In this document: positions 10,360 through 22,697 of the stretch, piece by piece | How positions within the stretch are numbered: position 1 is the first letter of the stretch | Layout: every line of letters starts with the position of its first letter | Origin: Caenorhabditis elegans | Lineage: Eukaryota; Nematoda; Chromadorea; Rhabditida; Rhabditidae | Assembly: GCF_000002985.6 (NCBI RefSeq) | Contig: NC_003279.8 | Span: forward strand, 8,246,001 to 8,310,000 | DNA: 64,000 nt | Reading direction: 5' to 3' | Notes under the pieces: generated by a model | The model's database searches: none | What the model was told of the DNA's origin: nothing | What the model saw: only the letters and a program-made list of their open reading frames with translations | Made by a program: the position numbers and the translations under genes

Positions 10360-12939
10360 TTAATATTTGGCATTAATTTTCGGTTTTCTCAAAGATCCAG
10401 TGCGCATCTTTCCTCGACAAGCACCATCTCCTTCCAGTTGCCTCTCGAAAATCTCAAAATACATGTCACTCTCCCGGTCCATTTGAGGGCGAAGCTTTCG
10501 AATATCAACCTAAAATTTCGAACTTACACAATTTCAAAGAAAAAAAACCAGGATAAACGGGGGATTTTGCTTTAAAAAATCCAAAGTTGTTTTACTATTA
10601 AATTCAGAAATAACAAAAAGAAAAACTAAAAAAAATGACGACAGAGTGAAAAATCCAACTTTTAAAAACTTGATTTTGCAATTTTGGCTAAATTCTCTGT
10701 TTGAACTTCCTCGGAAATGAAAACTGCGACCAATCATCGATTCGCTTCGCCCACTTTTGAACCAATCAGATGTTCGAAGACGCTGATTGGTTCGAAAATG
10801 GGCGTGGCATCTCATTTTGGAGGAAGTTCAAATATGGAGTTTTGCCAAAATTGATATTGCGTGATAAAAAGCTGGATTTTTAATACTTTCGCGATGTTTT
10901 TGTTTTTCTTTTGTGGTATTTCTGAATTTGAAACTATTTTGGACTTTTCAAGCGAAAAATACAAAAATTAGTTACCTTACGACTGTCGATTCTCATTCCA
11001 AAAGTGGTTCTAGCCTTATTGAACGTGTATTTTCGATAGTTTTCAATTGTGAAAATTGCAGTTGGCACTAGAAATACGGGATTTCTGAAAAAAAGATTTA
11101 AAAGTTTTCAAAAGGAAAAAGCAACTTACGAATGAAAAACATAATCCATATAAACACGGACAGTCAGAATGATATCTTCATTTAAATTTAAAATGACTGG
11201 AAGTGAATTACCAAGCCCCATTGCTATTATAATTAAAATGATTGAAATGAAAAATCGACGCATTACCTAGAAAAATGTATCATTTCTAGAAATAATCTCG
11301 ATTTTTCGCTTACCTTCAATGTTTTGAGATTCTCTTTCAATTGATATCTGATACTCAATGTGTAGTTCGTAGTCCGATGATCTCGTTCCAATGTCATCAG
11401 CCGTTGCTGATTAAAATACTCAACCAATGCATAAATCTTAATTATTTGAAAATCAACAAAACTTCTTTAGGTTGGAAACTAACCACAGCAGAACAGAATA
11501 AAGAAAAGATGACTCCAGAGATAAGAACTTGAAATGTAAGTCCTGAAGTTGTTGTGACCACGGCCATTGTGCACGAGAATATGTTTTGAGCCACGAAAAT
11601 TAGTCCGAATATCCAATGACGACTCTTTTTCTCATAGTCTCTGTAGGTAAGAAGTTTTTTACCCAGTTTTTTTAACAATTAAAACCGACTTCTATTGAAA
11701 AAATCATAAATTGACAAACTATTGAAAACACCTAAAATATATAGAGAGGCTCAAATCAAATGTTTAGAAATCTACCGTACTCAAGGGTACGGTAGCTGAG
11801 AAGTTATGTTCGTACCAGAACCCGAAATCATATTTTTTTCAAACAAGTGTCATAAATACCGTTTCAAGCTTACTTTAATTCGCACTCTCCAGACTTTTTT
11901 TATACAATGAAAAAGGGGAATCCTTTGAAAGAATACTCTACAAAATTGCAACTTACTTGACCAAAATAGTTGCAAAAATCCTTTCAGTTAATATTCCGAC
12001 GGGTGTTGTTATCACAAAATACATGTAATGATATCTCATATTTGCAGCTATGAAAATCGAATCAAACATATTTTTAGCAACACTGCACCGCCCGAAATGA
12101 TGACATTCGTCATTACATTTGATAGCTGAAAATATTCCTTTTTGTGGCACATGACCACGTGGAATAGACTAACATTCTCGAATTTCGATAGCCAAATTAT
12201 ACTTGAATGCCCATAACAGAACACGACAAACCAATAGTTCAAACCAAAGAAGTAGCAAAGAAATGAATATATTCCTTTGATTTCTGTGGAATATTCTGGA
12301 AATTTATTTGGTGGATAAGATTCAGTGGGGATTTGGTTAAAATATGCCAAAAGGGAGTAAAAATATATTGTTTTAGTTACAGTAAAATTTTGAGCCGAAT
12401 TTTAGGAAAACTGCCTTTTTTTTTTTAATATTAGGGCTTTTTGAGATATGTAACGTAATCCTTCATGTATGAAGTCATACAGTGTTTATATACAAATAAT
12501 TAAAACATAAATAATATAGAACCTCGTATAAAACAATTTTTGTACTACTTTCAATATGAATTTTTGACTGGAAATTAAACAAAATTTTGAAAGAAAATAT
12601 TTGGACCTATTTTAGAGCCAAAAAAATTTCAACAATTTCCCACACTAACGTGAATCGCATTGCAGTTGAAACACCAATTAGTGTGAAAATGAAGCTGATA
12701 ATAAATAAAACAGCTTGCACCAGAACACCAATACTACTTGGCATTTGATGAGAATTTCTAATGAACATTGCCATCACTGTGAGGTCATCTGAAAATAGTT
12801 TTATATTTACTTCAAGAAAATACTTTTAGCTACCGTATTTTCTCTATTAGTCTTGCATGCAAGACTAATTTTCAATCAACCCGTAAGACTAACCTGCGTG
12901 AATATCCTCTCGGATTTCAATTTCGGTAGCATTGATCAT
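10360..12939 (-). CDS. Serpentine chemoreceptor of the sre (epsilon) family
   Basis: This is a predicted seven-transmembrane G-protein-coupled chemoreceptor of the nematode Sra superfamily, sre class, expected in sensory cilia. Nine exons join in frame: 12939-12894, 12788-12650, 12295-12174, 12125-11957, 11640-11484, 11436-11314, 11266-11130, 11084-10976 and 10509-10360, giving 383 residues. Family marks are FIAANMRYHYMYFVITTPVG before the third transmembrane region, then a DYEKKSRHWI loop, then TLSIRYQLKENLKTLK before TM6. Other hydrophobic helices include the one ending SFIFTLIGVSTAMRF and the LICGVIFSLF-like TM5. All nine phases agree, so I see no sign of a pseudogene, although a naive reading of exon 3 in another frame is also open. 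The large last intron is mostly a fold-back repeat. I do not know its sre number. Confidence 0.85.
10548..10970. repeat. Fold-back element filling the last sre intron
   Basis: The central arms cgcccacttttgaaccaatc (10748-) and gattggttcgaaaatgggcg (to 10804) pair around a 13-base loop. Imperfect pairing continues outward: tttgaacttcctc pairs with gaggaagttcaaa, caattttggc with gccaaaattg, and ttcagaaataac with the complement of tggtatttctgaa. The whole 420 bp can fold on itself. It takes up nearly all of the intron 10510-10975. Confidence 0.75.
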
Positions 12940-13489
12940 AGTTGATTGAAAATACTAGACGATTTTCAGAACCAGAATACAAAAAGGAATAAAATCACCT
13001 GTATGTCTGAAATTCGAAGAATTCTGAACCTCAAATGAGACAGAAATCTATCCGGTGATCTCCGCCTCTTTTCATTAAGTATCAACATTATTTCAATTTT
13101 CATTAAGCCCGACCACGTGGCTTTTCATTGAATCTGAAATTAAAAATGAGGTCATTCGTGATCTCATCAAGATTCTCTTCCCTCATTTCCTTTTGTGCAA
13201 ACACGTGTTGCTCTTCTGCCATAATATCATAATAATAATATCATACATACATGTATATTTGCTAATCAAAGCGAGAGCGTCTTGTTTAATATTCGCCGTC
13301 ATAAAATCTTGTACAACTTGCGCACGCAGTGTCCTTTCGCATAAACCGCTATCAAGAAACTATTCCTAAAATGTTTTTATTGGAAGAAAAATAAACACAA
13401 CAACTTACATATCACAGAAACAAAAAAGAACAAAAAGTGCTCTGATAATGTAGGAAGACATCATCTATCAGTGAGAGAGTTCTTTTTCA

Positions 13490-13660
13490 TCCTTGCACAC
13501 CGCAACGGGAAGCCGAGCGGCGGTCATTGGTTTGGCAGTTACCGCCAGAGACCACTAGACCACGCGCGCATAGCATTGGAAAGTGTCCAAAGGGTCTTTA
13601 TAAAACGGGTGGCAGTCAGCAGTCCAAAGTAGAGGGGTTATTGCTGTATCGTCGCAAGAA
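13490..13660 (+). promoter_or_regulatory. GC-rich promoter-like island with TATA box
   Basis: A sharply GC-rich stretch (cgcaacgggaagccgagcgg, then accacgcgcgcatag) is followed by TATAAAA at 13599-13605 and, about 30 bp on, cagtccaaagtagagg. The spacing is that of a TATA-driven start on the plus strand. The next plus-strand gene starts its coding region at 16039 directly behind a splice acceptor, so a non-coding first exon here is possible. This is inferred from sequence pattern only. Confidence 0.35.
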
Positions 13661-14155
13661 AGGGTTTATTTGAAGCCCGACTATTTCTCTTGTTAAGATT
13701 GAACATATCAAGCTATCGGACCCATATTAAACAAAATTTAAAACATGACACATAACAGGGGATAAGTTTCTTTCAATACACGGGTGGTACTGTACTTGAA
13801 AATTTTTATTCGTGCCAGGACTTTGGCTCTCGATTTAGATGAATGATCGGTTCAAAAATTTACAGAGAAATGTCATTCGAAGCTACTCACAACAAGAAGC
13901 TTTCAAAAAATTAAAATTCTTTAGATATATCGGATTTCCAATTTTCCCATGCCAGGCTTAAATCATTTCAGAGGTCATTATGGTCCAACTAATATCAACA
14001 AAACTACACGGTAAACAATAATCGGAAGCGGAGAAGTGCACATAATCTGTCAATACACAAGGGCCAAAAAGCCATTCACACGTTTGGACCCCTCAAATAA
14101 ACTTGGTGCCCACTGAGCAAACACGTGGCTTCTCACACATTAGGAGAAGGAAATC

Positions 14156-14178
14156 TGAGAGAGAGAGAGAGAGAGAGA
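14156..14178. repeat. (GA)n microsatellite
   Basis: A GA dinucleotide tract of about 23 bases in intergenic DNA. GAGA tracts are common near C. elegans promoters, but no promoter is otherwise indicated. Confidence 0.85.
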
Positions 14179-16038
14179 ATGGAGATGGAATGATTATTAT
14201 TAAAAGAACACTCGTTCCATTGGCTTCGTCCAATTTTTTGTTTGCATTTTTATAGTTTTAACCTCCTAAATGTTGCGGTTTTTGAGGAGTTTCTTTTTTT
14301 AAAGGACACCAGTCCAAAGTCTAGAATCCTTCGATATCTCACCAAATATGTAGTAAAAAAGAATTTACAGTAATCTGTGAATTGAAAGAAAACCCTTTTT
14401 TTAATTTTCTATTTTTTAGAAACTCATTTTTGCGATTAAAGCGGAAATTCAAATTTGAAATCATTTCGCTGAGTTGAAGTCTGAATTGTCTGAATAATAA
14501 AATTAGAAAATTCTCTAAATTTTTTTCAGTCATATAAAACCCGTTGCCTCACATTTTCGAAAAAAAAAAGAAAAAACCGAAAAAATCTTTAGTTTTCTTT
14601 TTTTTTAACACGGTCCCCACAACTTTTTTACAGCTATTATAGCTGTTTTGTTCAGTAGTTTTACAGCAGTGTTTCCCAAAATCTAATAAATCTCTGAAAA
14701 TCCTATTCTTCTTTCCTTTTCTTTTCTTTTGGTATTTGTTCCAGAAAAATTTCAAAAACAAAACGGAAGGAAACAATTGAATTTGACACCTTCTCCAAAT
14801 TGAATTTTCACCAAAAAGAAAAGGAAAAACGACGGCAATTTGGGTGACACGGAATTGTGGACTTGGACTTTTTTGTTGGAAAATTGGTTTTGGTAACTTG
14901 CCATTTTAGTTAGAGGCAACGTAAACCAAAAAATGAGTAGATATTTATAGTTTTGTTTGAGAGTTACAAACTACAACCCCACAAAAAACTAGCTTTTCGG
15001 ATTTTATTTTAGAAAATAAGTTTTGAAATATTTTGAATAACGCATCTGATTTTATTAATACAAATTTTGAGGTTTAAAATTGTCTCTTGAAGTCTTGAGA
15101 ATACACTTTGCCGAAACCGATAGTAAAATACATTTTCTCTGTTATAGTTTTGCGGATTGCCCTGACTTTCAGGGATGTTAATTTATTGTTTCTTGATTTA
15201 TTGAATTTCTTGAGAAAATTTGTACAAAAAATTTCAAAACTTCAAGCGCACTTTATTCAAAACTGTTCCCTGATAATAAAAAAGAAATTTCTGCAACGAA
15301 AATCTCTGATCCAACCTATTTCCTAGTGTTAAAATCCATCAACAATTTCTTGAATTTTTCATGGTTTTTTTGAGCCTAAAATTTGTTGGATCTTGTTTCT
15401 AAGCGAAATAATATTTTTAGATCATCTTTGCTGGTCTTCATGATTCAGTATTTCAACCAGAACTTACTATCACTAAATAGATGAATGATTTGTGTATTTG
15501 TAAATTCAACAACTTTGAATTTTCAAAAGAAAAACAGGGTTCCAATAATTATATCCTACCATGTGTAAACTGAATATTACTTTCAGCAATGTTCAAAGTT
15601 GATACCATATTTCTAATTTATTGTCTCTTTTATATATTAAAAGGTATATTTCCAATTACATTCGTCATTATTCATATATCATGTGCACATACTCTCTTTG
15701 TTTTTTCTAAAATCCAATCCATCAAAAGTCTCGACGAACTTAAATTTACGACACTTTCAATCCCGTCTATCGAATATTCCAATTAAATCTCCCCCGGTTT
15801 GTTATAAAAACCGACTACTTTTCAATTCCAGAATGTTGCCTTGTCCGTGTTCGTGTTCCGTTTGTCTCCTTTTCTCCAAGCCCCGCCCACTTGTGAGACA
15901 GCTCACGCCACACTTCCTGTGGTCAAATGAGACCGCCTTCCCGCCTCTTTTTCTCGTTTTTATGCAGTTTTCTTCAATTCTCTTTTATTCTTTTTTGTGA
16001 TGTTTCAATCTTTCTTTTTCCAAATAAATCCTTTTCAG

Positions 16039-19000
16039 ATGCTTCTCGTAATTGCCACGTGGCTTCTGCTTGTAGACGTGGCAAATGCCAACATGAGTTG
16101 TCTGGTGATGAGACCAGGTACGTTGTTTGTATAATTTGGAGAGAAAAAGGCAGGAATAAAAGCAAACTTTAGAAACTTAAGAGAAGAGACAGAGACCACC
16201 GTTTATGCTCAAATTACATTTGCTCACAAACAATGAAGCAAATGCTAAGGCGCGACGGATGAATGAATCTCTGCAAAATACCTTAGGAAAATGATATCTA
16301 AAATTTGAATGGTAGCAAAGGGACAGTAGAGTTTGGCGGTTTATTTTAAATAGCCGAATATACCAAATTTCATAATGAGACATCTCTAAAAATTGTGCAA
16401 AATTCTTTATTACGTAAAAGTAAAATATTTCAAAATTTCAGCAAATTTTGGTGAATATTTCAGAAGTCTCACTGTGAAGTTCGACCGTTTGGGCCCATTT
16501 TTTAGTACATTTCACATTTAAACTTCTAGCGGTAGAAACATAACTAGCAGACTATTTTGACCATTAGGGTTTCTGAAAGTTTGCAACTTTTTGGAAATTT
16601 TGTGGAATATTTTAAAGAAAAAATCTGAATTTTTGAGAATTCCGCATTTTCCCTGATGGTTTCTCTATTTTCTTTGATTTTATAAAAAATTTTCAACTTA
16701 CAAAATAAGTGCAAAATTTTTTTTTCTGTAAAACGTGTTTTGATAAAAATTAAGACAATCTAGGTATCAGTCGTCAAAACAGAGCAACGGGAATGCAGGA
16801 AATAATCGATAACTGCTATTAGATAAACTAATTTTAATCAAATCTGCAAAACCCAATGTATTCTCGGTTTATTGTACAGTAAAGTGTAATAGTATTCCAT
16901 TTTGACACATGACTAACACATTGTACACAATTGCTTGAATGTCATAAGAAACGTTGACATATTCGAAAAAAACTAAATGTTTCTACGTTTGGAACTCGGC
17001 ACTCACAGAATCAAGAATCCTAATTGAATTTTACGAACAACGTTGATTTTGTGAGGAAAAATTGAAGATTCCCTTTTTCCGTTAAATTGCATTTTCAAGT
17101 GCTTCCGCGCAGCTTTTTGCACTGGAAATTGAAGAAATCGACTATTTTTGAGGGATAATTTTGGAAGATGTAAAATATTGTTTTTAAACAACTGGAGTCA
17201 GAAATTCAGCAAATAACTTTTGGAAATTTTAATAAAAAATATATATTTGAGGTTATTTAATTTCAAACATTATTCAACATGTCTAGAATAATTTTTATAT
17301 TTTCTGCAGAAGTTTCTTGATTTTCACAAGAAATTAAATTTTTACAAAATAAACATATTTTTATTTATTATTTTTTAATGAGAACCGATTGTCTTGAAAA
17401 AAATTTTTTTCTGGCCTTCCTGATTGAGAAACTTATGTATATCCCAAAATTAAACTTAGGGTTCCTCCAAAATTTCGTCATTTTTCTTTTGGAAATCCAC
17501 AAAAAAGTTAACACCGGAAAGCAAGGAATGTTTCGAAAGAAATCAAAACTTTTTCTTGTACTGATTGGATACGTCCTTTTCTTAAGTTCTTCTTCGTTTT
17601 CTTCGTTACAATCGCCAGTTGTACACATCTTTTAAATTGGCTTTTGATGCGTCGATCCTCACTCTCTCTTTCCCTTTTAAATCGAGTTTCTTTTCCTAAA
17701 ATCTATCTCTTTAGGGACCATAATGTTCGAATCATTGTGTCAGTTTATGAGTAGAGGGGTCAACAGACGTATGGAAAAAGACGACACATGCATGCTTCAA
17801 CATAAAAAAAAGTCCCAAAAAAACTAGTGGATGAGGGGGAGGGAGGAAGAAAAAGGCAAATAAAGGGCATGAATCAGAGAAATATCAAATTTCGAATAAA
17901 ACAGAGAAAGGGTGAGCGGTTTTGGAAGAAATGAGAGCAACTAGTTTGGAAAAAGTAGAAGACACAAATTAACTGATTTTAGCTAGGGGTTTTTGTATGA
18001 AATTATTAAATCATAAGATATCAGATGATCCAATAAACATTAAAAAGTTGTTTTGATCAGATCATTTTGAGGTGATTGACTTTCAATTTTAGATAACAAT
18101 TATTGTTTCAAAGTTTTGCTTTTGTATCTCGGCTTCAACAAATTTTTCAACAAATTGGTGGTGTGGCAATCGATAAATGCACGGTTCAAATTTTTTTCTG
18201 AACTACGAAATTCTTGCTCATTTCCTTTCCATATTCTCTATTACCGGAAACATTGACATCTAAATTATCCCTTGTTTCTTTTTTCTTCCAATCGCAGTCT
18301 CAAGTGTTTCTTCTTTTAGTTTGTACTATTGCAATTAGCTCCATGACACAACTGCGAAATGTTTTTGAAATGTGCCGGGGACAAGAAACGGATATGTAGA
18401 GGGGATAAAGTCAGTTTGGCTCGAGAATGCATAACAGTGATGCATTGGTGATGCCCTTTTCTCGCTTCTCTTTAAGGGAAAACGATGCGGAAAACCCGAA
18501 CAGATGGGACCACCCGTATTTCTTTTAGTGGAATATATGTTAGAGATTTGCAGATATTCGAAGAGAAAGTACAAATTGAGAGGCAAAAAAAATATTAGGC
18601 AATGTCTAGCTAGATTAATAAAAATCAAGAGAAGGTCTCAGGGATGCGCGGTACGTCTATTTTGTTGCCGCCCAACCCAGCCACAAAAATGTTAGAAATT
18701 TCCAGATTACCAAGTAGATATACTTGTTTTTATTTTAAATTTCAATATTTTCAGATTTTACTAGAACTTCTTTCCTGCTCATTTTCCCACTTCACCGTTT
18801 CAAAGCAAAAGAAATGTCAGAAATCTGTGTTTTTTGCATCAGAAGAGTGGTCATTCTTGACAAAAATCCCGTGGGAGGTCGGCTTAAGCTCAGAAAAGCA
18901 AAAAAGAAAAATTGTGAAACGTGTTGATTTTATAATAGATGAGATGACAAGGAGGGTTAAAGTTTTCTTACTTTTGGGAAATTGAAAAATATATTCTTGA

Positions 19001-22000
19001 ATATTTAAAGGTTTTTCATTTGTAGGGTTCATATTTCGTGAAAATTAAAGTTTTGAAATTTTTTGCGTGATTTATAAGATTAGAGAAAATGTTGAAAACT
19101 ATACGAGAAAATGTTTTTATTCAGACGATTCAGGCCCTGTGAAGGGTGTCATTTTTCGATTTTTTCAGTAAAATCGAAAAATCGAAAACGAAATTGTTCG
19201 ATTTTTCGATTTTCCAAACATCGAAAAAACGAAAAATTTTCGTTTTTCGATTTTCTGACAAAATCGAAAAACTGACACCCTGACTGTCTTAAAAACTGAC
19301 TGCCCGAGGTCCCCGAGATGGGCTACGGAAAGGCGGGCAAAGAGGCATAACCGTTCGACCGGTTGGAAACTTCGACAGGTGTCGGTGAATTTTTGTTTTG
19401 ATTTCTAGGCATTTAAAATATTTTTGAACAGATTTTCGTTATTTTTGATTAGGTTTCTGCAAACCAAGTTGTTCTCCATTTGTTTATCCAACATACTCTC
19501 ATCGATCTATGCTCCTATTTACCCATTCATCTGCTCATCCATCACAGAACCTATAAATGCTCCAAAATGTGTGTTCTTTCCGTTTTTCTATTTTTAAGAG
19601 ATGAAAACTCGTAGATAACTCTGTTCCTTCCAGTAAGCATTGTGAGTATAGACCACCCTGTCAGTGGAAAATGGAAGACGCTTTTATCTATCCGGGCATG
19701 TTTTGTGTCAAATGGAGAATAGAAATGAGGATTTGACACCCCTCAATACCAATCTCAATGTGTCAAACACAACTATACGTTTTTTTCCTGGGAATCGAAG
19801 GGAACATCCAAAAATTTAGTAGTTTTGAGAGGATACTCTGGGGAAATGAACTTTAATTTTTGGTAGAATTTGAGAGAAGAGGCATAGAGTTCGAAATTTA
19901 AAATTGGACGTTTCAGGTTACGGATTAGTGACTGAAGATTGCCCGACACATGCTGTGGGATGTCGAATCAGAGCCAAAAAGGACCATATAGGTATGTTTA
20001 AAATTTGTGTTATTACAAAAATTAAAATCTTTGACAGAAAGGTGGAGAAGACTCATTTTGAAAGTTTGCTTTAACTTAGAACATGAGCCGTAATGATCAA
20101 ATATGACTGTAAATAATTTATAAAACTTTTCTATTTTTTTTTTCAAATCTCTTTTTCTTAATTGGCTACTCATTTGCGCGGGAATTCAAAAATTATTATC
20201 TAATTTTTTTTTAAATTTTTCCAAAATTGAAAATCATGATATGACTCACTTCACTAATGGGAAAAATCTTTGCATAAAAAATTATTGATATTAAATTTTT
20301 CAGAATGGTATGAACTTTCTCGTCTCTACGATCGTAACCAACTTGTCTGTGTATATCCAGAGGAGTACAAATCAATGACAGGTAAGAGAAAAACCAAAAT
20401 CTAAAAAATCTTATTCTAGGTACTGTGATTTTTGCTTTTTACACTATTTCAACTTACTTTAGCTTTGAAAAATAGAAATATTATTAGTTTTTTACCAGAA
20501 CATTTTTTGGAAAATATAACATCATTTGAAAACTAAAAATTCAGGATGTATGAGAAAACCATCAGGAAGTATTCGATGTTGGTGTGGTGGACGTGAAAAT
20601 TGTAATGATCCAGAGACAAGTCGAGATTTGTATGAAGCATTCACTGAAGGAGATAATGATGCAGTTGATAAAATTTCTGAATGGTTGAAATCAGAAAAAG
20701 ATGAAAGTTGTAAGTTTTTTCGAAAAATAATTATGGCTAACTCAAAAAATTGTTACTTGTTAAAATCCTCAATTAAAAGCAATGAATAATTGTTTCCATT
20801 CGAAGAAAATGTAAATAAATTCAGTATTACAGCATGGAAAAAGTTTACAACAACCGAGGAACCTCTTGAAACTACAACTACAAAGAGAATAATTACAACC
20901 CCAAAACGAACGACTTTAAGAAAAACAACGACTACAACGACGACTTCAACCACATCTACCTCGACAACTACTACTGAAAAGTGAGATAATTTTAAGCCCC
21001 GAGATTTCGCAAACACTTTTCTTGAATCGGAGTATGCAAACATTCTGAAAGCATTTCAGAAATAGTTTTTTTTTATATGACGCCAAATTAAAGCCTGTCC
21101 TAGTAAAGTTCTAATTTGTACCAATTGGTACTCTTTGGGAGTTTTTCAGTCTACAAAAACTTATATTTATAAATTTGAATTTTCTATCAAATGTCAAAAT
21201 GTTTTCATTTCAAACATCTATTTCAGACCAACTACAGCTACAACAACTGCCAGAGTAACCCCGAAAAAGTCAACAAAACGAATTGGTACAGGAACAACTG
21301 CACATCCTCCACTCTTCCCAAAAGATGCATCAAAAGCGCGTGTTATTAATATTGTTGATATTCGTAACAAGGTTAGCTGTTATGTTCACTGCAAAGACTT
21401 TTTAAAAATTCTGCTTTGTAAAAATTTTAAAATTATACATCAAATTATTTTAGCTAGCTGGAAACCTAATATTGAGAAATCGTGATTCAGAAGTTGGACA
21501 ACTTGGGCAGGACATAGCTGTGCCTAAGCTTAGTCAAAGCTTGAACCAACTTTTGACAATATTATGCCCAAAGTTTTGTTGTATTTTTTGAAACTCTGAT
21601 GAGGTATTGGCAAGAGTTGATCAAGCATGAGCTAAACAAGGGTTTGCTCAACGTTTGTCATTTTTCTTAATTTCAGCACGCAACAAGTTTGTTAAATTAT
21701 TGTCAATTTTTTGTCTTTAAGGGTGTTCCACTTCCAAACGACGATATCTCACTTGATGACACATTTGAGGAGACACGCAGAAAATTGGTGAGAATTGTAA
21801 AATAGGGTCTATTTGAACAGAAATCTGAGAAAAATTTGATGACGTTTCTTTTTTTTCAGGAGAAAGAAATGAAAGAAGAGAACGAACGATTGAGGGAAAT
21901 GCTTGCAGATGAAGAGGAAGAAAATTCTAATGGTATGTTAAATAAGAGAAGAGGAATGGAATTCAAACATTAGGGATTTTTGCAGATATTTCGGATATTG

Positions 22001-22697
22001 ATGATGATGATGGTATTACTGCTGAAGAGCAGAGGGAAGAAGAACGGGAAAGATATCGAATGGAGAGGTAATACATTAGTAATGCAAAAATAATAATATA
22101 ATATTTAAAGCTGGAGTAGCACCAGTGTAAAAATTTCCAAATAAGTTTAAATGAGATTTTTAAAAATTCAATTTAACAATTGAAACATTTTTAGATGTTT
22201 TAAAATTTTTTTGGCAGAATGGCAACTCTTCAAAAAATTTGGGCTTTTTGAGAAACTTCGAGCACTATTACATTTTCAAAGTCCTGCAACGTTTAAAGAT
22301 TTATAATTAAAGTATGAATTTTTAAACTTGCAGATGAAATTTTTCGGACGATTCAAAACATATTATAAAGGAGAACTGAGAAATTTAAACTTTTTGACTG
22401 AAACTTTGAAAGTTCAAAAATAACTTTTGAAAACTTTTACTGTACTTGTTAATATGGCGTTAATTACAACACTCAACATAAACTGATTATTTCAGAAGAC
22501 GCGCTGAAGAACGACGTTTGCAAGAGGACACAATTCTGCGACGAATCGAAGAGGAAGAAATCCGTGAAGCAGATAAGGATCGACCGAATCGACGAGAAGC
22601 TGATGAGGATATGTATGGAAGTGATTTTGAAAACTCTACTGGTAGCACTTCCCTTCTCGTTTCTGTATTTTCTGCTGTTTTATTATTGCTGGTTTAG
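16039..22697 (+). CDS. Secreted/GPI-type protein: Ly6-like cysteine domain, Thr-rich stalk, charged helix
   Basis: I do not recognise a named gene. Ten exons join in frame: 16039-16117, 19917-19991, 20304-20381, 20545-20709, 20833-20980, 21227-21371, 21722-21787, 21860-21932, 21986-22067 and 22496-22697, giving 370 residues. Residues 1-17 form a signal peptide (MLLVIATWLLLVDVANA). Residues 18-110 hold eight cysteines ending CWCGGRENCND, a C-x-C..CN pattern like the Ly6/three-finger fold. A Thr-rich stalk follows at about 135-195, likely O-glycosylated. A strongly charged Glu/Arg/Lys segment at about 240-345, with heptad-like spacing, suggests a helix or coiled coil. The last 16 residues are hydrophobic after a small-residue site (NSTGSTS), which suits a GPI signal. 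The start codon directly abuts TTTTCAG. Intron 1 is 3.8 kb. Its role is unknown; cell-surface signalling or matrix are guesses. Confidence 0.8.
19144..19280. repeat. Palindromic cgaaaaatcg repeat bounded by GGGTGTCA/TGACACCC
   Basis: It begins gggtgtcatttttcgatttt and ends with its inverted counterpart gaaaaactgacaccc. Between them runs alternating TTTTTCGATTTT and AAAATCGAAAA. It lies in intron 1 of the Ly6-like gene. A related piece is at 27537-27627. Confidence 0.75.
21480..21720. other. Repeat-like intron DNA with TTGGGCA-type words
   Basis: The intron between 21371 and 21722 has ggacaacttgggcaggaca and gtattggcaagagttgatca. These words resemble those in the element at 33253-34202, which suggests a fragment of a related repeat. 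The similarity is short and uncertain. Confidence 0.25.

Larger units (their letters stand above)
12940..16038. other. Intergenic region between the sre gene and the Ly6-like gene
   Basis: No coding gene is supported. It contains a GC-rich promoter-like island (13490-13660), a (GA)n tract at 14156-14178, and a CCCCGCCC GC-box context near 15880-15910. Otherwise it is AT-rich DNA with short chance frames. Confidence 0.55.

Noticed and set aside
12048..12350. 100-residue minus frame (YSTEIKGIYSFLCYFFGLNY) as the sre exon 3 reading
   Set aside because: Phase from exons 2 and 4 requires the other frame (HRNQRNIFISLLLLWFELL), which matches sre receptors; the apparent frameshift disappears.
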